Origin: Phycisphaerales bacterium
GTDB lineage: Bacteria > Planctomycetota > Phycisphaerae > Phycisphaerales > UBA1924
NCBI GenBank assembly: GCA_029260495.1
Contig: JAJDDD010000008.1
Coordinates: forward strand, 53,503-117,502
Length of the DNA: 64,000 nt
Reading direction: 5' to 3'
The translations under genes were made by a program, and so were the position numbers. Under the pieces are notes generated by a model that searched no databases, was not told the DNA's origin, and saw nothing but the letters and a program-made list of their open reading frames with translations. The first letter of the stretch is position 1. Each line of letters opens with the position of its first letter. This document shows, piece by piece, positions 10,140-18,391 of the stretch.

Positions 10140-10176
10140 GGCGATGCTGAGTGTATCGGCTGAATGGAGGCAATAG

Positions 10177-10202
10177 AAAAACGCCGGTCATGCAAGCCGG
10201 CG
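10177..10202 (-). terminator. Rho-independent terminator of folC
   Basis: On the minus strand CGCCGG pairs with CCGGCG across a nine-base loop and is followed at once by TTTTTC. It lies 46 bases after the folC stop and separates folC from leuS. Confidence 0.75.
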
Positions 10203-10247
10203 CTGGCGGGGTCGGGTCTGGCTGAAAATCCGCTAAAACAGAAAGAT

Positions 10248-11747
10248 TCAGGCAGTGCGTTTTCGGCGATTTTCAAGCGCGATGATGTGCTTCTTGGCCT
10301 CGCCAACGAGATAGAAGCTGCCTGTGATGCAAATCAGATCGTCTCGACTGACAGCCCGAATCGCGATATCAAGAGCCTCGGTCAGATTCTCCGCCACCTG
10401 CGTCATCTTGCCCGAAATCTCCCCGAACCGCTGCTGCAGCTCGTGCGGATCCATCGCCCGGCTGTTCGCCTTGGCGCGAGTGAATATGAGCTTGTCGGCC
10501 CCAAGCGAAACCTGCTTAAGCAGTTCGTCAACGTCCTTGTCTTCCGAGCAGCCGAAAATCATGACCATCGAGTCATACCGAATATGGGCTCCGATGGACT
10601 TGACCAGCGCGGTGAGTGAGGCGCCATTGTGCGCGCCATCCAGAAGAATCCGTGGCTCGCGCCAGGCGATCTCCATCCGCCCCGGAAGCGCCGTCTTCGC
10701 CAACCCGTCGATGATTTGCGTTTCGATCATGTCAAAGCCGCGCTCGCGCAGCTTGTCAATCGCTGCCAGAGCCAAACCACAATTGATCGCCTGGTGCTCA
10801 CCGTCAAGGGGGACGTTGACATGCTCGAAGTTGCTGCAATCCGTCGAAAGGCACACGCATGTATGCGGGCCGATTTTCGGCGTGGACTCAAATCGATACG
10901 AAAAGTCAATATCCTTGCCAATCACCTCGAACGAAGCGCCGGTCTTTTCAGCTGATTCACGCAGCACTTCGCTGACGCCTGCAGTTTGACGGGCGGAGAT
11001 CGCAGGAACATTAGGCTTGAAAATTCCAGCCTTTTCAGTCGCAATTTCTTCCAACGTCTCGCCGAGCATCTGTGTGTGATCGACGCTGATTTCGGTAATG
11101 ACGGTCGCCAACGGTGTGATGATGTTCGTCGCGTCCAGGCGCCCGCCAAGCCCAACCTCAAGAACAGCGACATCCACAGCCTTGTCCGCAAAGTAGCACA
11201 GCGCAATCGCCGTCATCATCTCGAAGAATGTCGGCTTGCCATGCTTCTTCTCAACGACCTTCTCAGCCTCGACCAGCCGATTGGCGATGTCCGCAAACAT
11301 CGCCGTCGGGATGAGGACGCCGTTAATCGCGATGCGCTCTCGAACATCAACGAGATGGGGGCTTGTAAATACGCCAACCGCGTAACCAGCGTTCTGAAGG
11401 CCAGCCGCAATCATCGCGCAGACGGAGCCCTTGCCCTTGGTGCCCGCAACGTGGACAAAGCGCAGAGATTCCTGCGGGTCGTCGAGCTGACGCATCAGCT
11501 CGCGCATCCGATCGAGTTTCATAAGGTCAGGCGCCAGGCGCATCGCCCGCGTTCGCTCGAGATCCACTCGGTCATAGAGATACCGCAGCGCTGCCTGATA
11601 GTTGGGCAGGGGTTTGCCGGGTGTCTTTAAGCCGTTCGCCGTGGTGGCCGTCGTCTTTTTGGAGGAGACAGTGGCCCGCTTGGGGGTGGATTTCTTCGAG
11701 GTGCGAGAGGCGCCGCGGCGTGCCGTCGCTGCCGGGGTCTTACTCAT
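10248..11747 (-). CDS. folC: Folylpolyglutamate synthase / dihydrofolate synthase family
   Basis: FolC joins glutamate to dihydropteroate or folates using ATP. The ATP loop is AGTKGKGSVCAMIAAGL (GTKGKGS at 102-108), followed by SPHLVDVRERIAING and DVAVLEVGLGGRLDATN, and the C-terminal Mur-ligase-like domain has RILLDGAHNGAS. An extra Lys/Thr-rich basic tail of about 45 residues precedes the usual N-terminus. I place the start at ATG 11747 (499 aa) because a promoter-like TTGTCT-N17-TATACT ends eight bases before it. Further in-frame codons upstream exist but would lie within that promoter. A terminator follows the gene. Confidence 0.95.
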   Translation of the reverse strand: MSKTPAATARRGASRTSKKSTPKRATVSSKKTTATTANGLKTPGKPLPNYQAALRYLYDRVDLERTRAMRLAPDLMKLDRMRELMRQLDDPQESLRFVHVAGTKGKGSVCAMIAAGLQNAGYAVGVFTSPHLVDVRERIAINGVLIPTAMFADIANRLVEAEKVVEKKHGKPTFFEMMTAIALCYFADKAVDVAVLEVGLGGRLDATNIITPLATVITEISVDHTQMLGETLEEIATEKAGIFKPNVPAISARQTAGVSEVLRESAEKTGASFEVIGKDIDFSYRFESTPKIGPHTCVCLSTDCSNFEHVNVPLDGEHQAINCGLALAAIDKLRERGFDMIETQIIDGLAKTALPGRMEIAWREPRILLDGAHNGASLTALVKSIGAHIRYDSMVMIFGCSEDKDVDELLKQVSLGADKLIFTRAKANSRAMDPHELQQRFGEISGKMTQVAENLTEALDIAIRAVSRDDLICITGSFYLVGEAKKHIIALENRRKRTA

Positions 11748-11755
11748 AGTCCGAG

Positions 11756-11784
11756 AGTATACCCCAGAAGAGGTTTTGAGACAA
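11756..11784 (-). promoter_or_regulatory. folC promoter, apparently leaderless
   Basis: On the minus strand TTGTCT (11779-11784) and TATACT (11756-11761) are spaced by 17 bases. The usual start site, six to eight bases after the -10, falls on or next to the A of ATG 11747. No Shine-Dalgarno precedes this ATG. Confidence 0.55.
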
Positions 11785-11936
11785 TCCCGCACCACATAAA
11801 ACGACGCAAGATTTTATAGGAACTAGACTTATGCACCTAGTAAGCACAAACAACTGCAACCGCTTCTTGGTTGAAAAACTCGAAACGTCGTGTTTCACGA
11901 CCGCACGGGCATCGGCCGCCGACGCCCGCCCCACGC

Positions 11937-12413
11937 TCAGTTCACGGGGTCAGGCACGATGTGGCTGAAATGAAGATTGGCATGACCCGTATGCAGCCGG
12001 TTCCAGTCATCGGTGCTCATGGCGCCGAGGAACGGGCTCCTCGGAATGTAAGCGGCGCCTCCGAGAATGCGGTCACATTCCCTGATGAGCTCATCAGACC
12101 CCTGGCCGACGGGAACATCGTCATCAGGGAGTAGCTTCATGGAGTCCCCGCGAAGCTTGAAGCCTGCCTTGAAAGGCATTGAGAGAAACTTTTTCTTCAT
12201 AAGCCGGCCCATGATCCGCCACGGAAGCGCAAGTGTGAAAGGAAAGCCGTCAAGCGAAGCCCGCATCGTCTTTGCCAGGTGCTGCATGTTCTGATCCGCC
12301 GACCATACTCCAGCCCTGCCGAGATTCGACGCCCCCTTCAGGCGCTCCGCTTCTGCCCGAATATCTGCAATGGTTCTCGTGGTGACAGTGCGACGGCTGA
12401 CGGTTTGAGGCAT
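11937..12413 (-). CDS. DUF1569 family protein (DinB-like fold)
   Basis: The 158-residue protein matches the DUF1569 pattern. It has an N-terminal helix with ERLKGASNLGRAG, a central SADQNMQHLAKTMRASLDG, and a C-terminal WNRLHTGHANLHFSHIV. The spaced histidines (QHL near the middle, HTGH and LHFSH near the end) resemble the metal-site helices of the DinB/YfiT superfamily. The family's function is unknown. ATG 12413 is preferred because AGGAG lies about nine bases upstream, although the frame is open further. It is a single gene between folC and a glycosyltransferase-like gene on the same strand. Confidence 0.7.
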   Translation of the reverse strand: MPQTVSRRTVTTRTIADIRAEAERLKGASNLGRAGVWSADQNMQHLAKTMRASLDGFPFTLALPWRIMGRLMKKKFLSMPFKAGFKLRGDSMKLLPDDDVPVGQGSDELIRECDRILGGAAYIPRSPFLGAMSTDDWNRLHTGHANLHFSHIVPDPVN

Positions 12414-12551
12414 GGCGGGGCTCTCCTGCAGCGGGACGGTGTCGACAGACAATCGCAGGATTCTATCGCGATCCGACGCCAATGGCGCACGAGGAGCCCG
12501 CCCAGCATCACGCCCACGCCAAGCTAATTCTCTTGCCCCAAAAGCACGCGA

Positions 12552-13568
12552 TCAGTGTTTGATAAGTCGATTGAAGCGACCAAGTTCCCGCTTGTGCTGG
12601 ATGGCATCTATCGCAAACCGAGCAGGATCGCAGGCGCGGATGAGAGGGCCGCGAGCAAGCCAGCCTTCGTACATCTCTCGGATTCGCCCACCAAGCAATG
12701 ATTCCCATCGACGCGCGATCGCATCGTGCGAAAAATCCATGGCCCGCTCCCCGCCACGCTCAACCATCGCGCAATACAACCCAGGCTCTTTCTTAAGCCG
12801 GCGAATTGCCTCAAGCGCTTCAGCAGGAGTCGTCACTTCAAAATAATCAAGTTCGGATTCCTTGAGATGTTGAAACGCCGGCTCAGGCCCAAGCATCGCA
12901 GGAACGCCAGCAAGCCAAGCATTCGTCAGCTTGCTCGGCGGCTTGATCGTCAGATCGTACGCAGAAACATCACGAACCGCGATCACCGCGTCGAGCTTCG
13001 AATAGTCGCGCCACGTCGTGTCATCAATCACCAGCTTCACGCCAAGCCTGCCGAGCTCCGTTTGGAAAGACTCCGAACGGAAAGACTCACCGAGATATGC
13101 GGTTCGCCCAAGATAGCCGAGCGTTTCAACGCGATCCCCGCGTGATTCATCGCGCGCAATGATCGCAGGCTGAGGCCAAACGGGCATCAGAAAGTCATTG
13201 GGAGCTTTGACCTGCGCTGGGCTTTGGCACAAACGAGCATTACAAATAGTCGGGCGCGCCCGATCAGGCTCGATCGCGACAACAAAGCTTGGCCACGCAA
13301 GATCGCGAATCGCGATGTCGTCGTAGTGCGCAACGCACACCGCCCCCGGAACAAAACGATCCGTCATCGCAACTTCATGCCCCCGCGCGCGCAAAAGTAG
13401 AAACGCCTGCAGCACCCACGCCGCCGCGCCGCAATTAGGCATATTGGCAAACTGCTCCATCTCCTCTGGATGCACCGGCTCATCACGCTCAATCAGCGGA
13501 CGCCACGAACTCGCAGCCTTGTGTACAAACACAAGCGGGAACTCCCAAGTCGCAGCAGGCTCGGACAT
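12552..13568 (-). CDS. Putative glycosyltransferase-like protein
   Basis: I do not recognise a precise family. A stretch near residue 230 of this roughly 338-residue product (TIKPPSKLTNAWLAGVPAML) resembles the nucleotide-sugar-binding motif of GT-B glycosyltransferases. In those enzymes a Lys and a helix with '(E/N)A-x-A-x-G-x-P' contact the donor. The N-terminal half has GAAAWVLQAFLLLRARGHEV, a typical Rossmann start of GT-B proteins, and the middle carries ETLGYLGRTAYLGESF. There is no signal peptide. The start is uncertain: the frame is open to 13664, and the AGGAGG before ATG 13568 is too close to be ideal. It follows sucC on the same strand. Confidence 0.5.
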   Translation of the reverse strand: MSEPAATWEFPLVFVHKAASSWRPLIERDEPVHPEEMEQFANMPNCGAAAWVLQAFLLLRARGHEVAMTDRFVPGAVCVAHYDDIAIRDLAWPSFVVAIEPDRARPTICNARLCQSPAQVKAPNDFLMPVWPQPAIIARDESRGDRVETLGYLGRTAYLGESFRSESFQTELGRLGVKLVIDDTTWRDYSKLDAVIAVRDVSAYDLTIKPPSKLTNAWLAGVPAMLGPEPAFQHLKESELDYFEVTTPAEALEAIRRLKKEPGLYCAMVERGGERAMDFSHDAIARRWESLLGGRIREMYEGWLARGPLIRACDPARFAIDAIQHKRELGRFNRLIKH

Positions 13569-13731
13569 CCCTCCTGGCGCAAACCACTCGGGAGCAGCGC
13601 AGCCGGCTTGTGGGGCGGACGGTTTGGTCACAACTCGTGGAGCCTCGGCGCGGAGCATGCGCATTCATTCGGTCGATAACAAGGCGGACCATGGGCCCAA
13701 AGGAAAAGAAAAAAACAGTCCACGCAAATAA

Positions 13732-14931
13732 TTACGCGACCGCAGCGCACACCTTCTTCGCTGCGTCTCCAAGATCAGAGGCGGGCTGCATCGTCGTCAG
13801 TTCACCTTGAGCGTCTTCCAATATCTTCCTGCCCGCTTGAACATTGGTCCCCTCCAGACGAACGACCAACGGAACAGAAAAGCCAACCTCCTTCGCTGCG
13901 TTCGCTATCGCCTGCGCGATAATGTCGCAGCGCATGATGCCCCCGAAGATATTGACAAGCACGCCCTTGACGTTCTCATCCGCCAGAATAATTCGAAAAC
14001 CTTCCGTGACCGCCTCTTCCGTCGCTGATCCACCAACATCAAGAAAGTTCGCCGGCTCGCCCCCTTCGTGCTTGATGATGTCCATCGTCGACATCGCCAG
14101 CCCCGCTCCATTCACCAGGCAGCCGATGTTCCCCTCCATCGCGATGTAGTTGAGATCAAACTTCGCCGCACGCAGCTCCTGCGGGTTCTCCTCCGCCGGG
14201 TCGAACATCGCCGCGATGTCCCTGTGTCGAAAAAGTGCGTTGTCATCAAAGTTGAACTTCGCATCAATCGCCAGCACCTGCCCGTCAACAAATCCCTCTC
14301 GCGCCGGCGTCAGCACCAGCGGATTAATCTCAGCCAACGAGCAATCCTTCTCTGCGTAGAGCTTGGAAAGCGCAAGCATGATATTCGCCGCCTGCCCGAC
14401 CTGTTTGCCCGTGAACCCAAGCTTGAATGCGACCTCGCGCGCCTGATAAGGCTGCAAGCCGATCAGCGGATGGATCGGCGTTTTGACGATCGCGTCCGGA
14501 TTCGCGTGGGCCACCTGCTCAATCTCAACGCCGCCTTCAGCAGAAGCGATCAACACGTTGCGGCGCGTAGCGCGGTCAGTCGTGATCGCGAGATAAAACT
14601 CTTTTTCAATATCAACACCCGCAGCGATCAGCAGCTTGCGAACTTCAAGCCCCTCCGCTCCCGTCTGTGCAGAAACCATGCGATTCGAAAGCATAAACCG
14701 CGCCGCCTCCGCAGCCTCCGCCGCAGAGCGAACAAGCTTCACGAACCCAGCTTTCCCGCGACCGCCCGCGTGCACCTGGGCCTTGACGACAGCAAGGCTT
14801 GTCCCCGCTTCGCGCGTAATGCGCTTGTACGCCTCTTCCGCCGCCTCGACAGACTCGATCATTGCGCCCGCTGGAACAGGGACGCCGGCTGCGTCGAGAA
14901 GTTCTCTTCCTTGATATTCGTGAATCTTCAT
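13732..14931 (-). CDS. sucC: Succinyl-CoA synthetase (ADP/GDP-forming) beta subunit
   Basis: The 399-residue protein matches SucC throughout. It opens MKIHEYQGRELLDAAGVPVP and continues with the ATP-grasp lysine segment VVKAQVHAGGRGKAGFVK. AEINPLVLT follows, then GNIGCLVNGAGLAMSTMDIIKHEGGEPANFLDVGG, and VLVNIFGGIMRCDIIAQ closes the domain that contacts the alpha subunit. The enzyme makes succinate and ATP/GTP from succinyl-CoA in the TCA cycle. The alpha subunit gene sucD usually lies immediately downstream, but here the next gene is a glycosyltransferase-like protein and no sucD is in the window. GAGG a few bases upstream supports the start. Confidence 0.97.
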   Translation of the reverse strand: MKIHEYQGRELLDAAGVPVPAGAMIESVEAAEEAYKRITREAGTSLAVVKAQVHAGGRGKAGFVKLVRSAAEAAEAARFMLSNRMVSAQTGAEGLEVRKLLIAAGVDIEKEFYLAITTDRATRRNVLIASAEGGVEIEQVAHANPDAIVKTPIHPLIGLQPYQAREVAFKLGFTGKQVGQAANIMLALSKLYAEKDCSLAEINPLVLTPAREGFVDGQVLAIDAKFNFDDNALFRHRDIAAMFDPAEENPQELRAAKFDLNYIAMEGNIGCLVNGAGLAMSTMDIIKHEGGEPANFLDVGGSATEEAVTEGFRIILADENVKGVLVNIFGGIMRCDIIAQAIANAAKEVGFSVPLVVRLEGTNVQAGRKILEDAQGELTTMQPASDLGDAAKKVCAAVA

Positions 14932-15150
14932 GGTTGCCTCGCGTGGAGCAGCTGGTGAAAAAACGCTATCCGAGCCTATTCCCCTACAGATGGGAAGACG
15001 TGCAAAAATACAGATTCCCGTAGTGTTAGCGCATCATCTTTGAAAACAACATCGGCCTGACAAAGAGCCGACTGCGCACAAAAAGAGCCCGCTTGAGCGC
15101 GCGGACCCTCGCCTGACGTTTGATTTTAACTCGCCCGATCCTGATGTGAA

Positions 15151-15297
15151 TCAGTTGTCAGCGACGTTGATGACCCGACCCATTCGCCGCTTGGCGTTGA
15201 TGATCTTGCGACCACTCCGCGTCCGCATACGGGCCCGAAAACCAATAGATCGCTTCCTCTTAATCCGGCTGACCCGGCGTGGATAATGCATGGCCAT
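15151..15297 (-). CDS. rpmH: 50S ribosomal protein bL34
   Basis: This 48-residue very basic protein is too short for simple ORF calling. I read it from the reverse strand: it starts MAMHYPRRVSRIKRKRSIGF and continues RARMRTRSGRKIINAKRR. The IKRKR-x-x-GFRARM-x-T-x-x-GRK-x-x-x-x-RR pattern is diagnostic of bL34. The N-terminus diverges from the usual MKRTFQPS, and the C-terminus is longer, ending GRVINVADN. The usual partner rnpA is not next to it. A TATACT -10 box lies about 60 bases upstream. The second in-frame ATG (M3) is an alternative start. Confidence 0.93.
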   Translation of the reverse strand: MAMHYPRRVSRIKRKRSIGFRARMRTRSGRKIINAKRRMGRVINVADN

Positions 15298-15782
15298 GAC
15301 TGAAGCCCTTTAAACGGGTGTGAATCTTGTGATGGCCCGGATGGGCCGAACTGGCAAGTATAGGAAAAGGCAGAATGATTCGCCAGGGCAGTATTCCAGA
15401 GAAGATAGGCCTGTAGAGCCCGTCGGGCCCCGCCCTTAGGCGCCAAAACAGATGAAAAAGCCCCTCAGCAACGGATTTTCCTGATGATGTTTCCCCTCCG
15501 GTTCGATAGGCTGGAGTCACTGGGGCCAAAAAACCCCATCGACCTTCGGCCGCCTGTGCTCAATGGCCGTCCACCGACGCACGATCGGAGTCCGGACGGC
15601 ACGTGAGCGCACGCGTCTGAAGACAGAGAGTTGTGTTGGGCCCGCGCCCGTGAACACCCCTTTCGGGGCTCAAGCGCGGTCCTCCACCTGCCTCGCCATG
15701 GATGGCGGCTGGTGTCCTGTCTTCCTTTGACCTTCACCCGGCGCCCTGGGCTCCGCCGGGTTGGATCGGATGTGTGCGCCTG
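15298..15782 (+). other. Intergenic region between rpmH and rnc, no protein gene seen
   Basis: About 485 bases separate the divergent rpmH and rnc starts. The rpmH promoter occupies the left end. The rest (15363-15782) has no convincing ORF but several short hairpins, such as GGGG-loop-CCCC around 15528-15543 and CCCC-TTTC-GGGG around 15659-15670. It could hold a structured RNA. I found no signature of tmRNA, SRP RNA or RNase P RNA. Strand given is arbitrary. Confidence 0.4.
15357..15362 (-). promoter_or_regulatory. Candidate -10 element of the rpmH promoter
   Basis: TATACT on the minus strand, with a poor -35 (TGGCGA) 17 bases upstream. The predicted leader contains a small hairpin, GGCCC-loop-GGGCC (15334-15347). 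That hairpin could be incidental or could relate to autogenous control. Confidence 0.4.
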
Positions 15783-16550
15783 ATGTCAGAAGATCAAATC
15801 ACAGTCGCCGAAACAACCCTCGGCTATTCGTTTGACGACCCCGCACTCTTGGTCGAGGCACTCACGCATGCCTCCATCGCAGACGCCCGCGTCTATTCCA
15901 ATGAGCGACTCGAGTTCCTCGGCGACGCCGTCCTCGGCATGGTCGTCTGTGAGTATCTCTTCAAGAACTTTCCCGACCTGCTCGAAGGCGACATGACCAA
16001 GATCAAGTCCGTCGCGGTCTCCCGGCGAACCTGCGCCAAAATCGCCAGAGAACTCGGCCTCCTCGAACAGTTGCGACTCGGCAAGGGCATGCAGATGCAG
16101 AACACACTGCCCTCCTCTCTCGCCGCCGCCGTGGTTGAGTCAGTCGTCGGTGCGATTTATCTGGATTCCGGTTACGAAGCTGCGCGGGAGTTTCTGCTGG
16201 AGCATCTTGAGCCCATCATCACCGCAGCAGCTGAATCGGGTCATCAGCAAAACTTCAAATCCGTCCTGCAGCACATCGCCCAGGATCGTTTCGGCGACAC
16301 CCCGTCCTACGTTCTTCTCGATGAAAAAGGCCCTGATCACGCCAAATGTTTCGAAGTCTGCGTGCAGATCAACGCCCAGCGGTATGAATCAAGCTGGGGA
16401 CAGTCGAAGAAGCAGGCTGAGCAGCAAGCAGCCCTCAACGCCCTCGAAGCCCTCGGCGTCATCGTGACCAATGACGCAGGGGAACTGCTCGTCATCCAAC
16501 CTGATGACGCTGAGATCGAAGAAGCTGACGACCCGGAAATAATCGCCTAA
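15783..16550 (+). CDS. rnc: Ribonuclease III
   Basis: RNase III cleaves double-stranded RNA in rRNA and mRNA processing. The 255-residue protein has the endonuclease domain with signature NERLEFLGDAVLG (about residues 41-53). A C-terminal double-stranded-RNA-binding domain follows (NFKSVLQHIAQ to KKQAEQQAALNALEALG), and then an acidic tail EIEEADDPEIIA. At the second half of the active site it reads LAAAVVESVVGAIYLD. The essential Glu is present, but the position of the E. coli catalytic Asp114 (ADTVE) is Ala. ATG 15783 begins the conserved sequence; the frame is open 27 codons further upstream without a better start. Confidence 0.95.
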   Translation: MSEDQITVAETTLGYSFDDPALLVEALTHASIADARVYSNERLEFLGDAVLGMVVCEYLFKNFPDLLEGDMTKIKSVAVSRRTCAKIARELGLLEQLRLGKGMQMQNTLPSSLAAAVVESVVGAIYLDSGYEAAREFLLEHLEPIITAAAESGHQQNFKSVLQHIAQDRFGDTPSYVLLDEKGPDHAKCFEVCVQINAQRYESSWGQSKKQAEQQAALNALEALGVIVTNDAGELLVIQPDDAEIEEADDPEIIA

Positions 16551-16560
16551 AAAAACAGCG

Positions 16561-18288
16561 TTATTCGTCTCGAAGATTCGTCCACGCGCCAAGATCAACC
16601 GCAATTCGTCCCGGCTGCGCACCCCAGGGCGTCAACGGACGCGGCCACGCGGTGCGAACGCCCCGAGCGTCACTTCGCGTCATGCCAACCAGCAGCGCGC
16701 CGGTGCGCACAAACTCTTCTGGAATGCGCACACGCGCCACCCAACGATCCGCACGAATCTGAGCGTCAACACTCGTCCATTCCCCGGCGCCCCCTCCACC
16801 AAGCGCCGCATTCGCTAGGCGCATCTCCCCAGCAGGCGTCACTTCAATGACGGATGAGTCAGGGCCGGTCGGGCCAAGCCAGATACGGACAACCTCATTG
16901 TTCGGCCCCGCTTCGTGTCCCGCCTCTTCACCGCCTGCAGGAAACCGACACTCCAGAAAAACTTCCCAACTCGCATCCTCCGACGAGCGTTGCAACAACG
17001 CCGCCGTCGCCCACCTGTTATCAGGCTGGCGTGGGCGTCGGACCGCAAGGTCGGAAAGAGTCCAATCGTGCACAAACGGCGCCAGGCGCACACCCGGCGC
17101 CCGAGCTGGCAGAGGCGCCGGGAAGACCGCCTGCGTCATCGTCCAGTCGCCCACCCGAACATTCGCAGCGACCGCGGCGCTTCCAATCTCCTTCACAGAA
17201 GCAACCGTCACACCACTCCCGAAAGCCCCAATTGCGCGCACCGGACCCGTCCCACCCCCCTGAATCGCAAGCGACGCTGCCACGGGATCGCCGAGTCGAT
17301 TGAGAACCCCAACGGTGACAATATTGGCGGCCTGCCCAGGCGCTCCCGCGTCGTCGATCACCCACGTCAGCGCCGGGGACTGGCTCGCCATCCATGCTTG
17401 AGCCTCCCGCACGAGGGAGGAGCCATTTCGTGCGGGATCCAAGAGAACACTCCGAAGCTCATCTGTTTGTTCAACCGACCCAGCCCAAACCGGGGCCAAA
17501 GCCCCGTGCGGAAAGGAAGCGATCGCCGTGAGCAGGCTCACCAGGTCGCTCGCCGTCTCTGCATCCGCGCCGGCAAGACGATCAATCGCAGCTTCCCAGC
17601 AGGCCCTTTCACGCGCAGCCAACAGCTGACCAGGCAGCGCAAGCACTGGCGCTCCCAGTAGATCGTCAAGGCCCGCAGCCAGACCCGGATCGCGTCGGCG
17701 AAGAAGATCCAAACGCCAGGATCGGGTTGGATCCATCACAACGGGCCCCAATTGCTCAGCCAGGCCTTGAAATTGGGCCGGTCGCTGCGGGTTTGCATCA
17801 ATCAAATCCGATGCAACGGGCTCACTAAGCCATTGAATACGGACGCGCTGGCCTGAAAGCTCGATCCAGGCGGGGCGATCAAGATCAGCAGGAAGCTCAG
17901 CGACAGCGATCCAGACGGGGCCCCGGCTCGCGCCAGCCCAGAGCCAGTCACCTGCTTGCGGGCCCGCAGTTTCGAGGCGCCAGAGCTCCGCGGTAATTGC
18001 CCCACCGGATAGCTCGAGCAGAAGAGGGCTCGGGCTCTCGGCGCCGACAGGAGCTGTCACGCGCAGGACAACCGGGGCGCCCGGGACGAGATCGATGCGG
18101 TTTTCAAGAGGGAGAATGCGGCTGAGCGCCTGAGGCGGGCGGGCAACTGGCTTTCCTATCGAGGAATCAAGTGATTTCTGCCCGGCGCAGGCGCTCAACG
18201 CCACGAGGGAAATCATCGAAAAAACAAGCGCGATCGGGCGCCACGCGCCTGGGAGAAATTTTGTGCGCTCGGTTTTGAGAGTTCGCAC
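16561..18288 (-). CDS. Lipoprotein with C-terminal CBM9/DOMON-like domain
   Basis: The protein has a lipobox (SLVALSAC-A) about 35 residues into the preferred GTG start at 18288. The open frame continues upstream to 18507, but that would overlap the divergent gene. The large middle part is Ala/Leu-rich with no family I can name. The last 150 residues (WATAALLQRSSEDASWEVFLE, VRIWLGPTGPDSSVIEVTP, then WVARVRIPEEF, ending in RIAVDLGAW) follow the pattern of carbohydrate-binding module 9-like domains. It is therefore probably anchored to the outer membrane and binds sugar or a ligand there. The start is uncertain; no clear Shine-Dalgarno precedes 18288. Confidence 0.6.
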   Translation of the reverse strand: MRTLKTERTKFLPGAWRPIALVFSMISLVALSACAGQKSLDSSIGKPVARPPQALSRILPLENRIDLVPGAPVVLRVTAPVGAESPSPLLLELSGGAITAELWRLETAGPQAGDWLWAGASRGPVWIAVAELPADLDRPAWIELSGQRVRIQWLSEPVASDLIDANPQRPAQFQGLAEQLGPVVMDPTRSWRLDLLRRRDPGLAAGLDDLLGAPVLALPGQLLAARERACWEAAIDRLAGADAETASDLVSLLTAIASFPHGALAPVWAGSVEQTDELRSVLLDPARNGSSLVREAQAWMASQSPALTWVIDDAGAPGQAANIVTVGVLNRLGDPVAASLAIQGGGTGPVRAIGAFGSGVTVASVKEIGSAAVAANVRVGDWTMTQAVFPAPLPARAPGVRLAPFVHDWTLSDLAVRRPRQPDNRWATAALLQRSSEDASWEVFLECRFPAGGEEAGHEAGPNNEVVRIWLGPTGPDSSVIEVTPAGEMRLANAALGGGGAGEWTSVDAQIRADRWVARVRIPEEFVRTGALLVGMTRSDARGVRTAWPRPLTPWGAQPGRIAVDLGAWTNLRDE

Positions 18289-18391
18289 GAAAGCTGCCCG
18301 GACCGCCCGCCGATAGATCCCAAACCGCAACAGCAATCGAAAGAACGATCCCTGGCCCCAAAATTCAGCATGAAAGAGATGGCTCCTCGCG

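Noticed and set aside
15126..15446. 106-codon minus-strand frame over rpmH
   Set aside because: It is in a different frame from bL34, which has an unmistakable family signature; no family sequence in the larger frame.
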